A stretch of 64,000 bases of DNA, taken from assembly GCA_038025085.1 (NCBI GenBank), contig CM076152.1, forward strand, positions 26,496,001 to 26,560,000. The letters are read 5' to 3'. Of the stretch, positions 11,821 to 21,806 are shown piece by piece. Within the stretch, counting starts at the first letter, position 1, and each line of letters opens with the position of its first letter. The notes beneath the pieces were generated by a model. The model saw only the letters and a program-made list of their open reading frames with translations. It searched no databases and had not been told where the DNA came from. The translations under genes were made by a program, and so were the position numbers. This DNA is from Tetragonia tetragonoides (Eukaryota; Streptophyta; Magnoliopsida; Caryophyllales; Aizoaceae).

Positions 11821-12564
11821 TTGTGAGGGAAAATGGGAGGTGAAGCCCAATTGGTTTCTTTTTTTTCTTTTTTTCTGTTTTTTGAAGGCTTATACTTGGG
11901 CTTAAAATGAGGGAAATGGAAATGTGTAATTCCCTCATCTTATTGTACTTAGTCTTTGTAATGACGAAGGACTTATTAAAGTCTATTATGAAATGGGAAT
12001 TTATTTTGTGGTGGTAATTCATCTCTTATCTATTTATGCACAAGATTATGGCTCTAATCATTAATGCAACATATATGTTCAATGGACACCTTAAACTAGA
12101 TATCGCCAATTTTAGAGTCCATGTCCGAAATTCACCACTTATTTTTTTAATTGGCTTAAATCAACTATAATTGGGGTTGAAATTCCAAATTATAAGTTGA
12201 TTCGATTTTTTTTTTTAATTTTCACGTTTTTTTTTTTTTTTGGGCATCTCTGTACTATACAAATAAACATAACTTTGACCGAATCCTTGCGGATTGCCTA
12301 CGTATCTCGTATAGAGAATCAGGTCAGACGTAGTTCGGGCGCTAGCCCAGACATTGGTTCTTTTCTTCTCTTTTTTTTTTTTGTGTGCTCTCTACTGAGC
12401 TTTTCATACAAATTACATCATAGAAGATAAAGAAGTTAAGCATAAAACTTCTTCAATTGGACCAGATTGGTTATGCTAGGAAGTTCATTCCCGTCCAAAT
12501 CAGCTAACTTCACAGCTCCTCCAGGTGTGATCTCCTTGACCAGAAATGGACCGGACCAATTGGG
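11821..12564. other. Non-coding region between antisense ORF and integrase end
   Basis: Contains T-rich runs (12204-12240, 12360-12385) and motif copy 4, no supported ORF. In element orientation this is the 3' non-coding part of pol. Confidence 0.5.
12272..12337 (-). repeat. CCTACGTA...ACGTAGTTC paired motif, copy 4
   Basis: A shorter copy located after integrase: GACCGAATCC...GCCTACGTATCTCG, then GAGAATCAGGTCAGACGTAGTTC. It lies next to a T-rich run at 12204-12240. Confidence 0.6.
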
Positions 12565-13810
12565 TCAGAATTTGCCTCTAGGGTCATGCATGGGTGCTCT
12601 ATTCTCTTTTAGAACAAGACCTCCTTCATGAATATCTCGACTCCTCACCTTCTTATTATAAGACCGAGCAATGCGGCGCCGGTAATTCTGGATGTTGTTG
12701 AGAGCTGCAAGTCTCTTTTCGGCGATAAATGACAGTTCTTCATATCGGGCCCTATGCCAAAGCTTTTCGGGAATGCCACTCTCGGCAATAACTCTCAAAG
12801 ATTTAATCTCCGTTTCAATTGGAAGCATTGGTTCCATGCCGTATACCAGCGAGTACGGTGTTGTCCCAGTTGGTGTGCGAATTGATGATCTGAACCCCCA
12901 AAGGGCATATGGCAGCTTCTCAGGCTATTCTTTCGTTTTCTCAATCATCTTTGACAATATAGATTTGACCGTTTTGTTCGCGGCCTCAACAGCTCCATTA
13001 GTCTGAGGTCGGTATGGCGACGACTAGTGTTGCTTCACTTTGTACTTCAGGAGAGTTTCTTTGAGGTGCCCCTTGAATTGTGGGCCATTATCAGATATCA
13101 TCTCAAATGGGAGGCCGTACCGGCATATAATGTTCTTGATCACAAACTTGGATACTTGTCGTGCCCCTAGCTTGGAGTATGAGGCCGCTTCGACCCACTT
13201 CGAGAAATAGTCGATTGCTACCAAAATGTATTGGTGCCCATTGGATGCTTTCGGATTGATTTGACCAATAATGTCGATGCCCCAGGTTGAGAACGGCCAG
13301 GGTGACGTCAGATTATGCAACTCCGCAGAGGGCATGTGATTCATTTGAGAATATCTGGCATTTCTTGCAAGCTCTGACATACATATAGCAATCATGCTTC
13401 AATGTAGTCCAATAATATCCAGTTCGCAGAATCTTCTTAGCAAGCATCTTTCCATTCATATGCGGGCCACAATCACCCCCGTGCACTTCTTTCATGATCT
13501 TCTGCGCTTCTCTGGAATCAACACAGAGTTGGAGGGTCCCGTCAAACCCTTTATGGTACAGCTTGTCCATATAAAGTGCAAAATGAGACGCAAGGCGGCG
13601 GATAGCCAGCTGATCTTTCTTTGAACTCTCTTGAGGATAAGAGTAGTCGTTTAAGTACTTCTTGATATCCGTGTACCACGGTTCATTTTCTGCATCTGTA
13701 ATTAGATTCACATGATCGCATGATATGGCAGGCTCATGTCGTTCTTCCAGAGTAATGGGTTCAGCTCGAATTTCTCCTTCCCAAACAAGAGTGGTTGCCA
13801 GATTGGCCAA
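12565..13810 (-). pseudogene. Integrase: zinc-binding, DDE core, C-terminal part
   Basis: The segment 13313-13810 has the H2C2 zinc module (HGGDCGPHMNGKMLAKKIL..CKKCQ). The segment 13024-13395 has the catalytic core with GIDIIG and ISDNGPQF (two acidic residues). The third region, YRPQTNGAVEAAN, lies in 12840-13020 between two TAG codons. The segment 12565-12837 encodes the C-terminal part. A frame change near 13313-13395 and these stops show it is dead. Integrase would join element DNA to the host and make the 5-bp duplication. Confidence 0.9.
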
Positions 13811-13814
13811 TGCA

Positions 13815-14292
13815 TGTGCAAGTGTCTGAAAGTAATATTATCAAAGCACGGAATGAACTGCTGTAAGCAGTCAGTGTACATCTGTAATCGTTCATCCAGG
13901 ACTGTTCATGCCCCTATGGTCTGGGAAATGATGAGATTTGAGTCACCATATACCGTGAGGCGTCGTGCCCCTTCCGCCAAGGCTGCTTTTACACCGTTGA
14001 TGCAAGCTTCATATTCAGCTGTATTGTTCGTGGTCGGGAAATCCAACTTGACCGAAAATTGTACATGCAATCCCTCTGGACTAATTAAGAGCACTCCGAC
14101 TCCATTGCCCCTTTTGTTGCAAGCTCCGTCAAAACACATCCTCCATCTATCTTCTTGTATAACATGAATGTGTTCATCAGGAAAAGTATCGTCACATTCT
14201 TCTTCAGACATGGGCCCATCTGCCAGAACATCCGCTAGCACTCGCCCTTTTATAGATTTCTGATTCAGATATTGGATGTCGAATTCTGACAA
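13815..14292 (-). pseudogene. Second (archaeal-type) RNase H
   Basis: After KSIKGRVLADVLAD the frame encodes WRMCFDGACNKRGNGVGVLLISPEG, TTNNTAEYEACINGV and VYGDSNLIISQ, giving the Asp, Glu and Asp residues of an RNase H fold. A second RNase H behind the ordinary one is a mark of the Tat lineage. A TGA at about 13903-13905 breaks the frame; the tail continues to about 13815. Confidence 0.8.
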
Positions 14293-14332
14293 TAAAGCAT
14301 GCCAACGAGCAATCCTCTCGTTCGTGATTGGC

Positions 14333-15445
14333 TTATCGATGGTACTTGATGGGGTCCAATCTCGAGACGAGATATGTGGTGTGAGCTTGGAGGTAGTGCT
14401 TCAACTTTCTTGTTGCGTATATCAGATATATGCATGTCTTTTCTAGAGGATTGTATCGAGCCTCATACTCGAGAAGCTTCTTACTCAGATAGTAGATAGC
14501 CACTTCTTTTCTCGTTCCCTCTTCATATTGGGCCAGAAATGCCCCCATAGCAGTTTCGGTCACTGTGAGGTACAATATCAAAGGCTTCCCTGTTTGGGGG
14601 GGTGCCAGAATAGGAGGCTTCGCCAGATAGCTCTTCATCATCTCAAATGCCTTTTGGCAATCATCATTCCACTGATGGGATGTACCCTTCCTGAGCAGCT
14701 TGAAAATTGGTTCACATTTCGAGGTCAGCTGAGAAATGAATCTGCTGATGTATTGAATTCTTCCCAGAAACCCTCGGATTTCTTTTTCAGTCCTCGGTGG
14801 TGGCAACTTAGAAATAGCCTTCACCTTGTCAGAATCAATTTCTATGCCCCTCTGGCTAATAACAAATCCCAGGAGTTTACCAGATGTAACTCCGAACACA
14901 CATTTCTGCGGGTTGAGCAGATTGAACTTCCGGATACGATCAAAGAATATCTTCAAAGACGAAAAGTGATCCTCTCGAGCATGGCTCTTAACTATCATAT
15001 CATCCACATACAACTCAACAATATCATGAATTAGATCATGCAAAATCGTCGTCGTAGCTCGTTGATAGGTGGCCCCGGCATTTTTCAAACCAAAAGGCAT
15101 GACCTTATAACAATACGTGCCCCAGGGGGTGATGAATGATGTCTTGATCTGATCTTCTAAAGCCATAAGGATTTGATTGTATCCTGAAAATCCATCCATG
15201 AACAAGAACATAGCATGTCCCGCTGTATTATCGACCAGCATGTCGATGTGTTGTAATGGGAACCAGTCCTTCGGTGAAGCGGCATTCAAATCTCGAAAGT
15301 CGATACACATTCTTACTCGACCATCTTTCTTGGGAACAACAACGATGTTCGCCAGCCAATCTGGGTGCTTTACAGCCCGTAGAAACCCAGCATCAATCTG
15401 CTTCTGAACTTCTTCTTTAACCTTGAGACTGATCTCTGGTTTCAT
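14333..15445 (-). pseudogene. pol: Reverse transcriptase with first RNase H
   Basis: The 370-codon frame carries VVVPKKDGRVRMCIDFRDLN, FLFMDGFSGYNQI, FGLKNAGATYQRA and the catalytic ELYVDDMIVKS box, all intact. It continues into GFLGRIQYISRFI and the ordinary gypsy RNase H region (APPQTGKPLILYLTVTE, ARYNPLEKTC). It would make double-stranded DNA from element RNA. It is lost by a frame change at about 14332. Confidence 0.92.
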
Positions 15446-15460
15446 TCGATGGAGCTTCTG

Positions 15461-16030
15461 CTACCTTGGCTTGCTATCATGAAGCAAAGGAAGACGGTGC
15501 TCAGCAATACTGCGATCAACACCCGGCATGTCGGCATAAGACCATGCAAATACATCCACGTACTCTCTCAACAACTCAGTGACAGACTCTTGCTCTTCAA
15601 ATGACAGAGATGACCCAATTTTAACTTCTTTTTTATTTTCTTTTGAGCCAATGTTTATTATTATGGACTCTTCAATCGGTGATATGCATGTTCGTGGTGA
15701 CTCATTGTCATATGATGATGCATCATGATCAGAATCAAACTCTTGTGCACAAATATGTTCAGAGAGAAGGGTAGGATGGGTATTTTCAACATCGTACAGG
15801 TCATCCGACGAGGGATATTCTGTGGTTGAAATGGTGGACTCATCAGTCTCACATTCATCAGATATTGGGCCCAGCAGGTGGTCTGGCTCGGTACTTGGGT
15901 CGGTTGATGATTTTGAAGTGGTGGGTGTGTTTGGGCTACTGGATATTGGTTCAGGTGGATGGTTGCCCACATAGATCTTCACTTCTTGCCCTCCTTCTTT
16001 ACCCTTGTACTCATAGCTCCATTTCCTCAC
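15461..16030 (-). pseudogene. Linker and N-terminal part of reverse transcriptase
   Basis: An acidic Ser/Thr-rich linker precedes ESVTELLREYVDVFAWSYADMPGVDRSIAEHRLPL, the conserved start of gypsy reverse transcriptase. A TAG at about 15458-15460 separates it from the next segment in the same frame. Confidence 0.8.
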
Positions 16031-16157
16031 AATGTGCTTTGATCGATCAAATCAGTGGGATCGAATACATCATCATTAACATCAACCGTCTTGAAAAGTC
16101 AGTTCAGCACTCGGTATCGGATATTTTCAACCCAATCGACTTTCTTTCCCTCATCCT

Positions 16158-16613
16158 TCAACTTCTGACAATTCTCGGGATCATACACCTCACATCATTG
16201 AAGAAAATCTCAAGACCTGGGAGTCTTCTATGTTCTCTTGATTCTAACCACGGCTCGGGAAAGTCATAGTAGAGTTCATTTTGTCCTGGCTGCACAAACT
16301 GCCCATTCAGCGTCTTGGAGATAGCCTTCGGTGCCCCTTGGCTGACATATGGGTTGTACCCTAACCCAACTCGGTTTCTGTTGTCCATCGGTAAGATAGG
16401 CTCCATAATGCCTCGGCCATCCCTTCCAAGTCCGGTTCCCGATACATGTCCCATTTTCAACATCATTCTTGCCCCTGGTGAATCAGCACTCATGATCCAG
16501 GTGGCCGGATGGCTGGTAGCAGGTAGGGAGGCTGATTTGGCTGTGGAGTTCGACATCTGGTTCCTGGGGAACAAGGAGGAATGAGGGCTCTTTTTTGTGG
16601 AGGGTATGAACAT
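16158..16613 (-). pseudogene. G-patch segment upstream of reverse transcriptase
   Basis: The frame of 151 codons carries ARMMLKMGHVSGTGLGRDGRGI, a good match to the glycine-rich G-patch motif, then LNGQFVQPGQNE..FPEPWLE and LPGLEIFFND, which follow protease in many plant Tat-type elements. G-patch motifs bind nucleic acid or helicase partners in other proteins; the role here is unknown. It ends at a stop and is out of frame with the following segment. Confidence 0.65.
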
Positions 16614-16910
16614 ATGTGCACGAGCATGACTATCATGGGAGACATCAAAATCACATAATTAAAAGAAAAATCTTTTTTTTTTATTTATTAGAAAATATTT
16701 TTATTTTTGAAAAATGGACTTTCCCGAAAGTTCCTTGATTATCTGAAAATAAAATCTTTTTGGTATTTTTCCTCCAAGTCAAACAGAGATAAATAAATAA
16801 CCAGTTCTTGACATTCTCAAAAGCTTTCCACTTTTTTTTTTTGATTTTTCTCTTTTTTTTTTCTTTTTTTTTCTCTCTATTTTTTCACCCTTTTTTTTGA
16901 TAAATTAGTT

Positions 16911-17018
16911 GGACCGCACCCGAAGGCTGCCTACGTATCTCCAATGTGTGCAAACATCATTTTCGAAAATATGGGGTATTTTGAAAAGGTGCATTGGAGA
17001 ATCAGGTCCACGTAGTTC
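16911..17018 (-). repeat. CCTACGTA...ACGTAGTTC paired motif, copy 1
   Basis: Starts with GGACCGCACCCGAAGGCTGC and CCTACGTATCTCC, and ends GGAGAATCAGGTCC-ACGTAGTTC. The two ends are partly complementary (CTACGTA with ACGTAG; TCTCC with GGAGA), so the minus-strand RNA could fold. Confidence 0.6.
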
Positions 17019-17072
17019 TTCCTACTGACTAAGAGACTTCTTTTTTTTTTTCTTTTTTTTTTTTTGTTTATT

Positions 17073-17194
17073 TCGGCTGAGCTCTAAGTGAGCGCCTACG
17101 TACCCCGTGCATGTGCATACATGTGTCTCTAATACATAGTCAAAAGTGATGATTAAGTCCTACGGGGGATCAGGCCGTTACGTAGTTCTGTTAC
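17073..17194 (-). repeat. CCTACGTA...ACGTAGTTC paired motif, copy 2
   Basis: Contains GCGCCTACGTACCCCGTG and, about 60 bases on, GGGGGATCAGGCCGTTACGTAGTTC. It follows a poly-T run, like copies 1 and 4. Confidence 0.6.
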
Positions 17195-17255
17195 AAGTGC
17201 GTAAGAAAAACGTTTACTTCCTAGATGGGTGATGAAAAGATTTACTTCCTAATTG

Positions 17256-17370
17256 GTCGAACTCAAATGAGCTGCCTACGTACCCCAAGTACAGGTGAAT
17301 ACAAGTGTTTCTAATCAGAGTTGATAAGAGGGCACATTGATTCATGGGGATCAGACCATACGTAGTTCTG
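17256..17370 (-). repeat. CCTACGTA...ACGTAGTTC paired motif, copy 3
   Basis: Contains GCTGCCTACGTACCCC and GGGGATCAGACCATACGTAGTTC at its two ends, with the same spacing class as copy 2. Confidence 0.6.
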
Positions 17371-17471
17371 GCCTGTTAATTAACACAATTATTGGTTCTA
17401 AAAGAGACTTATCCTGATTGCCCCTTTATTTGGATGTGCTCGGGAAATTGGGCGGTGGCAACTTCTTCCGC

Positions 17472-18420
17472 TTACTGAACAAGGATCATTCCTTTACTGA
17501 TGAGCTCTTCAATCTTCATACGCAAGAGGAGACAGTGGTCGATCATGTGCGAGAACTTCCCACAATAGTCACAACATGGATGAGTAATGTTCGTACGAGG
17601 CGATGGCCTTTGAGGTGGTCGAGGCAATGGAGTTATCAACCCTTGGCTCAAGAGCCGCCCGAATATGTAACTCAGAGGTTCGTGGAATGGCTCGAGTTGA
17701 CGTGGAGGTCAAGGGACCTGCAGTGTCTGGGGTTGCGGAGCAATCATATTCTTCGGGTAGTGACTGTATGGATCAGGAACTTGTCTCACAGACTTAATCT
17801 TCGCGAGGTCAAGAGAATAGCCGTGAGCCTCTACATCTTCCAACTTATAGTACATTTTTTGGCTCATTTCTGTGAAGTAAGGTTCTTTCGATCCTTTTAC
17901 AATCCATATAAGGCTCTCTTTCAACGTCGGTAGATAAAGCACTTTTCTGCATTGCTCCTTCCATCTCGCGATGTAAGTCGAGAATAACTCTCTAGATAAT
18001 TGTTCCATATTCTTGAGTTTCAACTTCTCGACTATATCACTTGATCCTGCATTCACCCAATCGATGAAAGCAGTCGCTAAATTCTGCCACGAACCAAGCT
18101 GATAAGGCACTAGATTGAAGTACCACTCTATGGCTCTTCCTTCTAAACTGTTCCCAAAGTAATAGGGGAAAAACTCCTCACTGATCTCCAAAGGATGCAA
18201 CTCATGCACGAAATACTTCAAATGAGTCTGGGGATCACCTTTCCCATTAAACTTTGTAAATTCAGGAATTTTCACATTTTGTGGGATACGGAGTCCCGGA
18301 ATCAAGATCAGCTCTTCAATATCAATCTTCTCTTTCGCAGCGAACATCTCTAGATCAGAATCGTAGCTCGGGATATAAGGCTCTCGCGCTTTAACTGGGC
18401 CACCACTACCCGTGCTAGAG
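17472..18420 (-). pseudogene. Second gag-like domain with CCHC zinc knuckle
   Basis: Downstream of the protease the same frame encodes IPEFTKFNGKGDPQTHLKYFVHEL, GRAIEWYFNLVPYQLGSWQNLATAFIDW and FSTYIARWKEQCRKV, again a retrotransposon gag core. It is followed by CDYCGKFSHMIDHC (17532-17573), a canonical Cys-x2-Cys-x4-His-x4-Cys knuckle, and then LLLRMKIEELISKG, which parallels the segment after the first knuckle. So the module is a complete second gag rather than a chance match. Two stops (17706-17708 and 17472-17474) interrupt it. Origin by duplication or capture from another element is inferred. Confidence 0.75.
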
Positions 18421-18639
18421 TATGTACTTCCTTCATTCGAGGGTGAACTCGATCCTGTTCCGTTGAGAAATTCTTCCAATCTATCAAGATGATAATCACC
18501 ATCCTCTCCTGATATAGTTCCAATCAAGAAACCATGAAATCTGTCCCCAAACTCTTCATCCAAGTGTAATATCGACTCACTGGTGGATGCAATAGTCATA
18601 ACCTCTGGATCTCCTCTGAGTGTGATCACACCGTGGGGG

Positions 18640-19080
18640 CATTGGAATCGTACTTTCTGATGAAGTGTGGAAGAAATGGCTCTTGACTGGTGAAGCCATG
18701 GTCGGCCCAACAGAAGGTTGAAGCAGGCAGGTATATCGATCACAAGAAATTCCACATCCCGGACTACTGGTCCATATTCAAGGGGTAGCTTGATTGTTCC
18801 CATCACATTCCTCTTCTCATTGTCATATGCTCGAACTACTTGAGTCGAGGGTTCAAAATGATCTCGGGAAAACCCGAGTTTCAGGAGAGCTCAAAAAGGA
18901 CAAACATTCACTGCTGACCCATTATCAATCAATACGCGAGGGACTTTCATACCATTGCATTCCACGGTGATGTGGAGAGAGTGATTGTGATCAATATCTT
19001 CTGATAGATCTCTGTCAGAGAATTGGAGTACTTGAGAGGACCCGTGGACTAAGCCAACCATTTCATCCGGAGATATATCT
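18640..19080 (-). pseudogene. Aspartic protease of the Tat-type element
   Basis: The motif LIDNGSAVNVCP (18893-18931) is the active-site loop (Asp-x-Gly-Ser) of gypsy aspartic proteases. A TGA directly follows. The frame continues with a flap-like region and LLLGRPWLHQSRAISSTLHQ, the conserved C-terminal part. The protease would cut the polyprotein in the particle. The linker 19080-19790 between gag1 and protease is acidic and low in recognisable domains. Confidence 0.8.
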
Positions 19081-19789
19081 GAGCTTACTGCCACTTCATT
19101 CAAATGTTTAAGTGACGCAGACCGGTGTGGTTGCGAAGTCATTAACAATTTCCAAATGGAAACGTTAGAGTTCACCTCTTTCATTCTTCTAATGGCCTCA
19201 TCATCAACATTATCATCTATCACCACCTCTTTCCCTTTCTCTTTGCGGCGCAAAGCTTCTAAAGGATTTTCATCCTCCAAATGTGAAGGTTTGAAATGTC
19301 TCCCGGTTTGCGTTAAATGAGCTACCATAAAGCTTTCATCATTATCTGGAAGATCTTGTAAACACACAGCTCGTGCAAAATGAGGGATGTAACCCGAACC
19401 ATTCTTCTCTATAATGCTGAGGACTGAAGCATCCTCTTCTTCCGCTTCCTGATCAATTATTAAGAACCCTCCGTCACATTGCAAAGTTGCACACAAATCG
19501 GAGAATACTTCATCTTTAGCTTTAAAGAGCTTAATGGGCTTTAAGATCACTTGAGGTCTGGTGGACAAATCCACAATCAAAGCCTTTGAATTGGGAGACA
19601 AAGACATTTCCATTATCTTAGGATATGTAACTATTATCAATTCTGTCGGATCGGAAGTTGATAGAGCGAGAGATATTGCCAACACTGGGTTTCCCTGGTG
19701 ATTGGGTAAAGGGTTCGTTGTGATGTTTGGGGAATTGGAGCTGGTTTTGGAAGTATTGATAGTGAGCTTCCCTTCATCAATGAGATCTT

Positions 19790-20921
19790 GGATTCTATGC
19801 CTCAAAGCTAGGCATGATTCAACGGTATGCCCAGAATACTGGTGGAATTTACAATGGTCATTCGGGTTCTGATTGGGCTTTAGTGGTGGTGGTGGCCTTG
19901 GTGCGAACGGTTGGATCATTCCTGCCTTGGTAAGCTTTTCAAAGGCTTGTGTTAGCAACATGCCCAGAGGAATGAATTCCCGTCTTTGGGTAAGCTGAAA
20001 TGCCGTGAACGAGACAATATTGCCGATTTCCGCAGATTTTCCTGCCCCTTGAGTTGGCAGATTATAAGGCCCCCTTCTGTATCTCAAACTTGATGCTACT
20101 GATTCTTCCTTCTTACCTTCAATTCTGAGAGAGTCCTCAATATTCGACCCGGTGGATGTCAAAGCTTTAAAAGAGGGGAAATACTGGTACATCATTTTAT
20201 CTTTCAAATTCGGTGTGAGATTCCGAACTATCATCTGTATCTGATCTTCCTCTGTTGGTCGATTTATCATTTGAGCGGCTTTTGCCCTCCATCTACTAAT
20301 GAAAGCAGAGAAAGTCTCATTAGGATACTGGTAAGTTGTTTCAAGATCTCTACTGGTCACATCGACCTCTTCATTATACTTGTATTGCTGCGTGAATTCA
20401 CGGACGATGTTGGATCAAGTAGCTTTCTTTTAATTTTCAAGTTGAAAGAACCATTGGGCAGCTGCCCTATCTAGATATTGCTGAAAGAGTTGAGCAACCA
20501 GTTCTTCTGATACACCCCATGGGCTCATTGCCCCTACATACATCTTAAGAAAAGTCGCAGGACTTTCCGTGCCATTGAATTTCGATATGTTGGGCATTTT
20601 AAACCCATTCGGGAGACGAGCTGTTGGGAACAAAGCTAGTCCATGAATATCGAGTCACGGCTCGGCAATTGTCATTCCCTTCAAAACTTCTTTCAACTTC
20701 CTAACATCCTCACTCAGTTTATCATCTCCGGCTACAAAATCGGTTTCAAGGTTAAATGGGGCACCACCAGCTGGTGTGCCCTTGTCAGGTTCTCTGTTCA
20801 AATGAGTAAGAGTTTGTTCCATCATGTCCTTACGAGACAGTAGTAACTGCATCATTTCCCTTATCTCAGTAAGAGCATCTGGTAGAGGAGGTGGAATATT
20901 CTGATCAGGTATATCTGCCAT
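19790..20921 (-). pseudogene. gag: First gag: capsid domain and zinc knuckle
   Basis: The N-terminus (from MADIPDQ) is short and acidic. It is followed by KMPNISKFNGTESPATFLKMYVGAM and AAAQWFFQLE, the retrotransposon gag core, then FSAFISRWRAKAAQMINRPTEEDQIQMIVRNL. A Cys/His cluster CKFHQYSGHTVESC lies near 19812-19852; it matches the degenerate zinc knuckle of Tat-type gag. Gag would package element RNA into cytoplasmic particles. Stops near 20652, 20427 and 20410 break it. Confidence 0.85.
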
Positions 20922-21074
20922 ACTTGACTGTGGTGAGAAGATCTTGCGGAAGAAGGTAAATGAAGTGGTTGATGTAGTGGCACTTGACAATGAAGATAAG
21001 CTGGGTATCGGAGAAGTCCGAATGAGTCTGATGGAGGGACGAATCCAACGGGTAGACCTGCCATGAAAATGCAA

Positions 21075-21788
21075 GGTTAGAATGGTTCATGAGTAGAACT
21101 CTATGTTGACTTGGAGGATAAACACACTTTTTTTTTTTGAAATGAGTATATACATTTTCTTTTGAAAAACGTTTTTTTTTTTGAAATGAGTATGTACATT
21201 TTTTTTGGAAAAGCATTTTTTTTTTTTAAATAGAGGCTTTTCGGAAAAGTCCTTTGAAATGAATTTTCTCACGAAAGAGAGATTTTTTTTTTGAAAATAT
21301 TTTTTTTTTTTGACGATATGCATGAGATGCATGAATGCAAATGGATGCATGGTGCCGGACTGACTCAATAAATAAATACAAGCAACCGATTCAAGCATGC
21401 ATCGGTCCCAAGTGCTCCTAAAGCTGAACTATAGCCGATATTTTCAGGTGCCTCATTTTCACTTAGTTTTTGGAGTACACACACAGGGAAAGGCACTCCA
21501 TGAACACCAATATGTGTGGTAGCTTCCATAATGTTTTATTGGTTTGCTAATGTGGCGCTCACTCCATGAACGGATGACCAACCTACAAAAGCAATAAATT
21601 GAGATTGCGCGTGTGTGTGGGGACCTTTTTTTCAAACAAGCATTCCAAACACACGTAATTTTCACATATGTACATGGTATACACAAGATATATACAATAT
21701 ATAAACAAAAGGCATTTCATAACATCATTCAATTTGCTTTCAAAGGGATACAACGTACTTTCGGATTTAGATCTCTTATAAAAAATAC
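21075..21788 (-). other. Untranslated leader between primer site and gag
   Basis: No coding sequence is supported. The stretch 21120-21305 is a run of A/T-rich tandem segments: an AAATGAGTAT..ACATTT unit appears twice about 55 bases apart, separated by T runs. The ATG of gag is taken at 20921-20919, so the leader extends somewhat past 21075. Confidence 0.6.
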
Positions 21789-21806
21789 TCCCCAATGAAG
21801 TCGCCA
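21789..21806 (-). promoter_or_regulatory. Primer-binding site candidate
   Basis: Three bases after the 5' LTR end, the minus strand reads TGGCGACTTCATTGGGGA. A primer site that begins TGG pairs with the CCA end of a tRNA, and this location is where reverse transcription should start. I cannot name the tRNA from memory with certainty. The site confirms that the right-hand LTR is the 5' one. Confidence 0.65.

Larger units (their letters stand above)
16620..17410. other. Non-coding spacer between gag2 and the pol part
   Basis: There is no supported ORF. The spacer holds poly-T runs (16835-16898, 17041-17065) and three copies of a paired motif (listed separately). In other Tat/Ogre elements an intron separates gag-protease from the rest of pol; whether this spacer is spliced cannot be told from DNA alone. 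Confidence 0.6.
17412..20921 (-). pseudogene. gag1-protease-gag2 polyprotein frame, several stops
   Basis: One minus-strand frame runs from the ATG at 20921 through gag1, protease and a second gag-like domain to about 17412. It is interrupted by nonsense codons just upstream of 20655, near 20427 and 20410, at 18888-18890, at 17706-17708 and at 17472-17474. I see no frameshift, so these look like point decay of one former polyprotein. Having protease between two capsid/zinc-knuckle modules is unlike the usual gag-protease-pol order. Confidence 0.75.

Noticed and set aside
11411..12022. 203-codon minus-strand ORF opposite the antisense ORF
   Set aside because: It is a shadow of the GC-rich tail of the 508-codon ORF and has only Pro/His/Ser low complexity.
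17472..18420. Second gag as a separate nested retrotransposon
   Set aside because: It shares the reading frame with protease and has no LTRs or target duplication around it; kept as part of the element, though capture remains possible.
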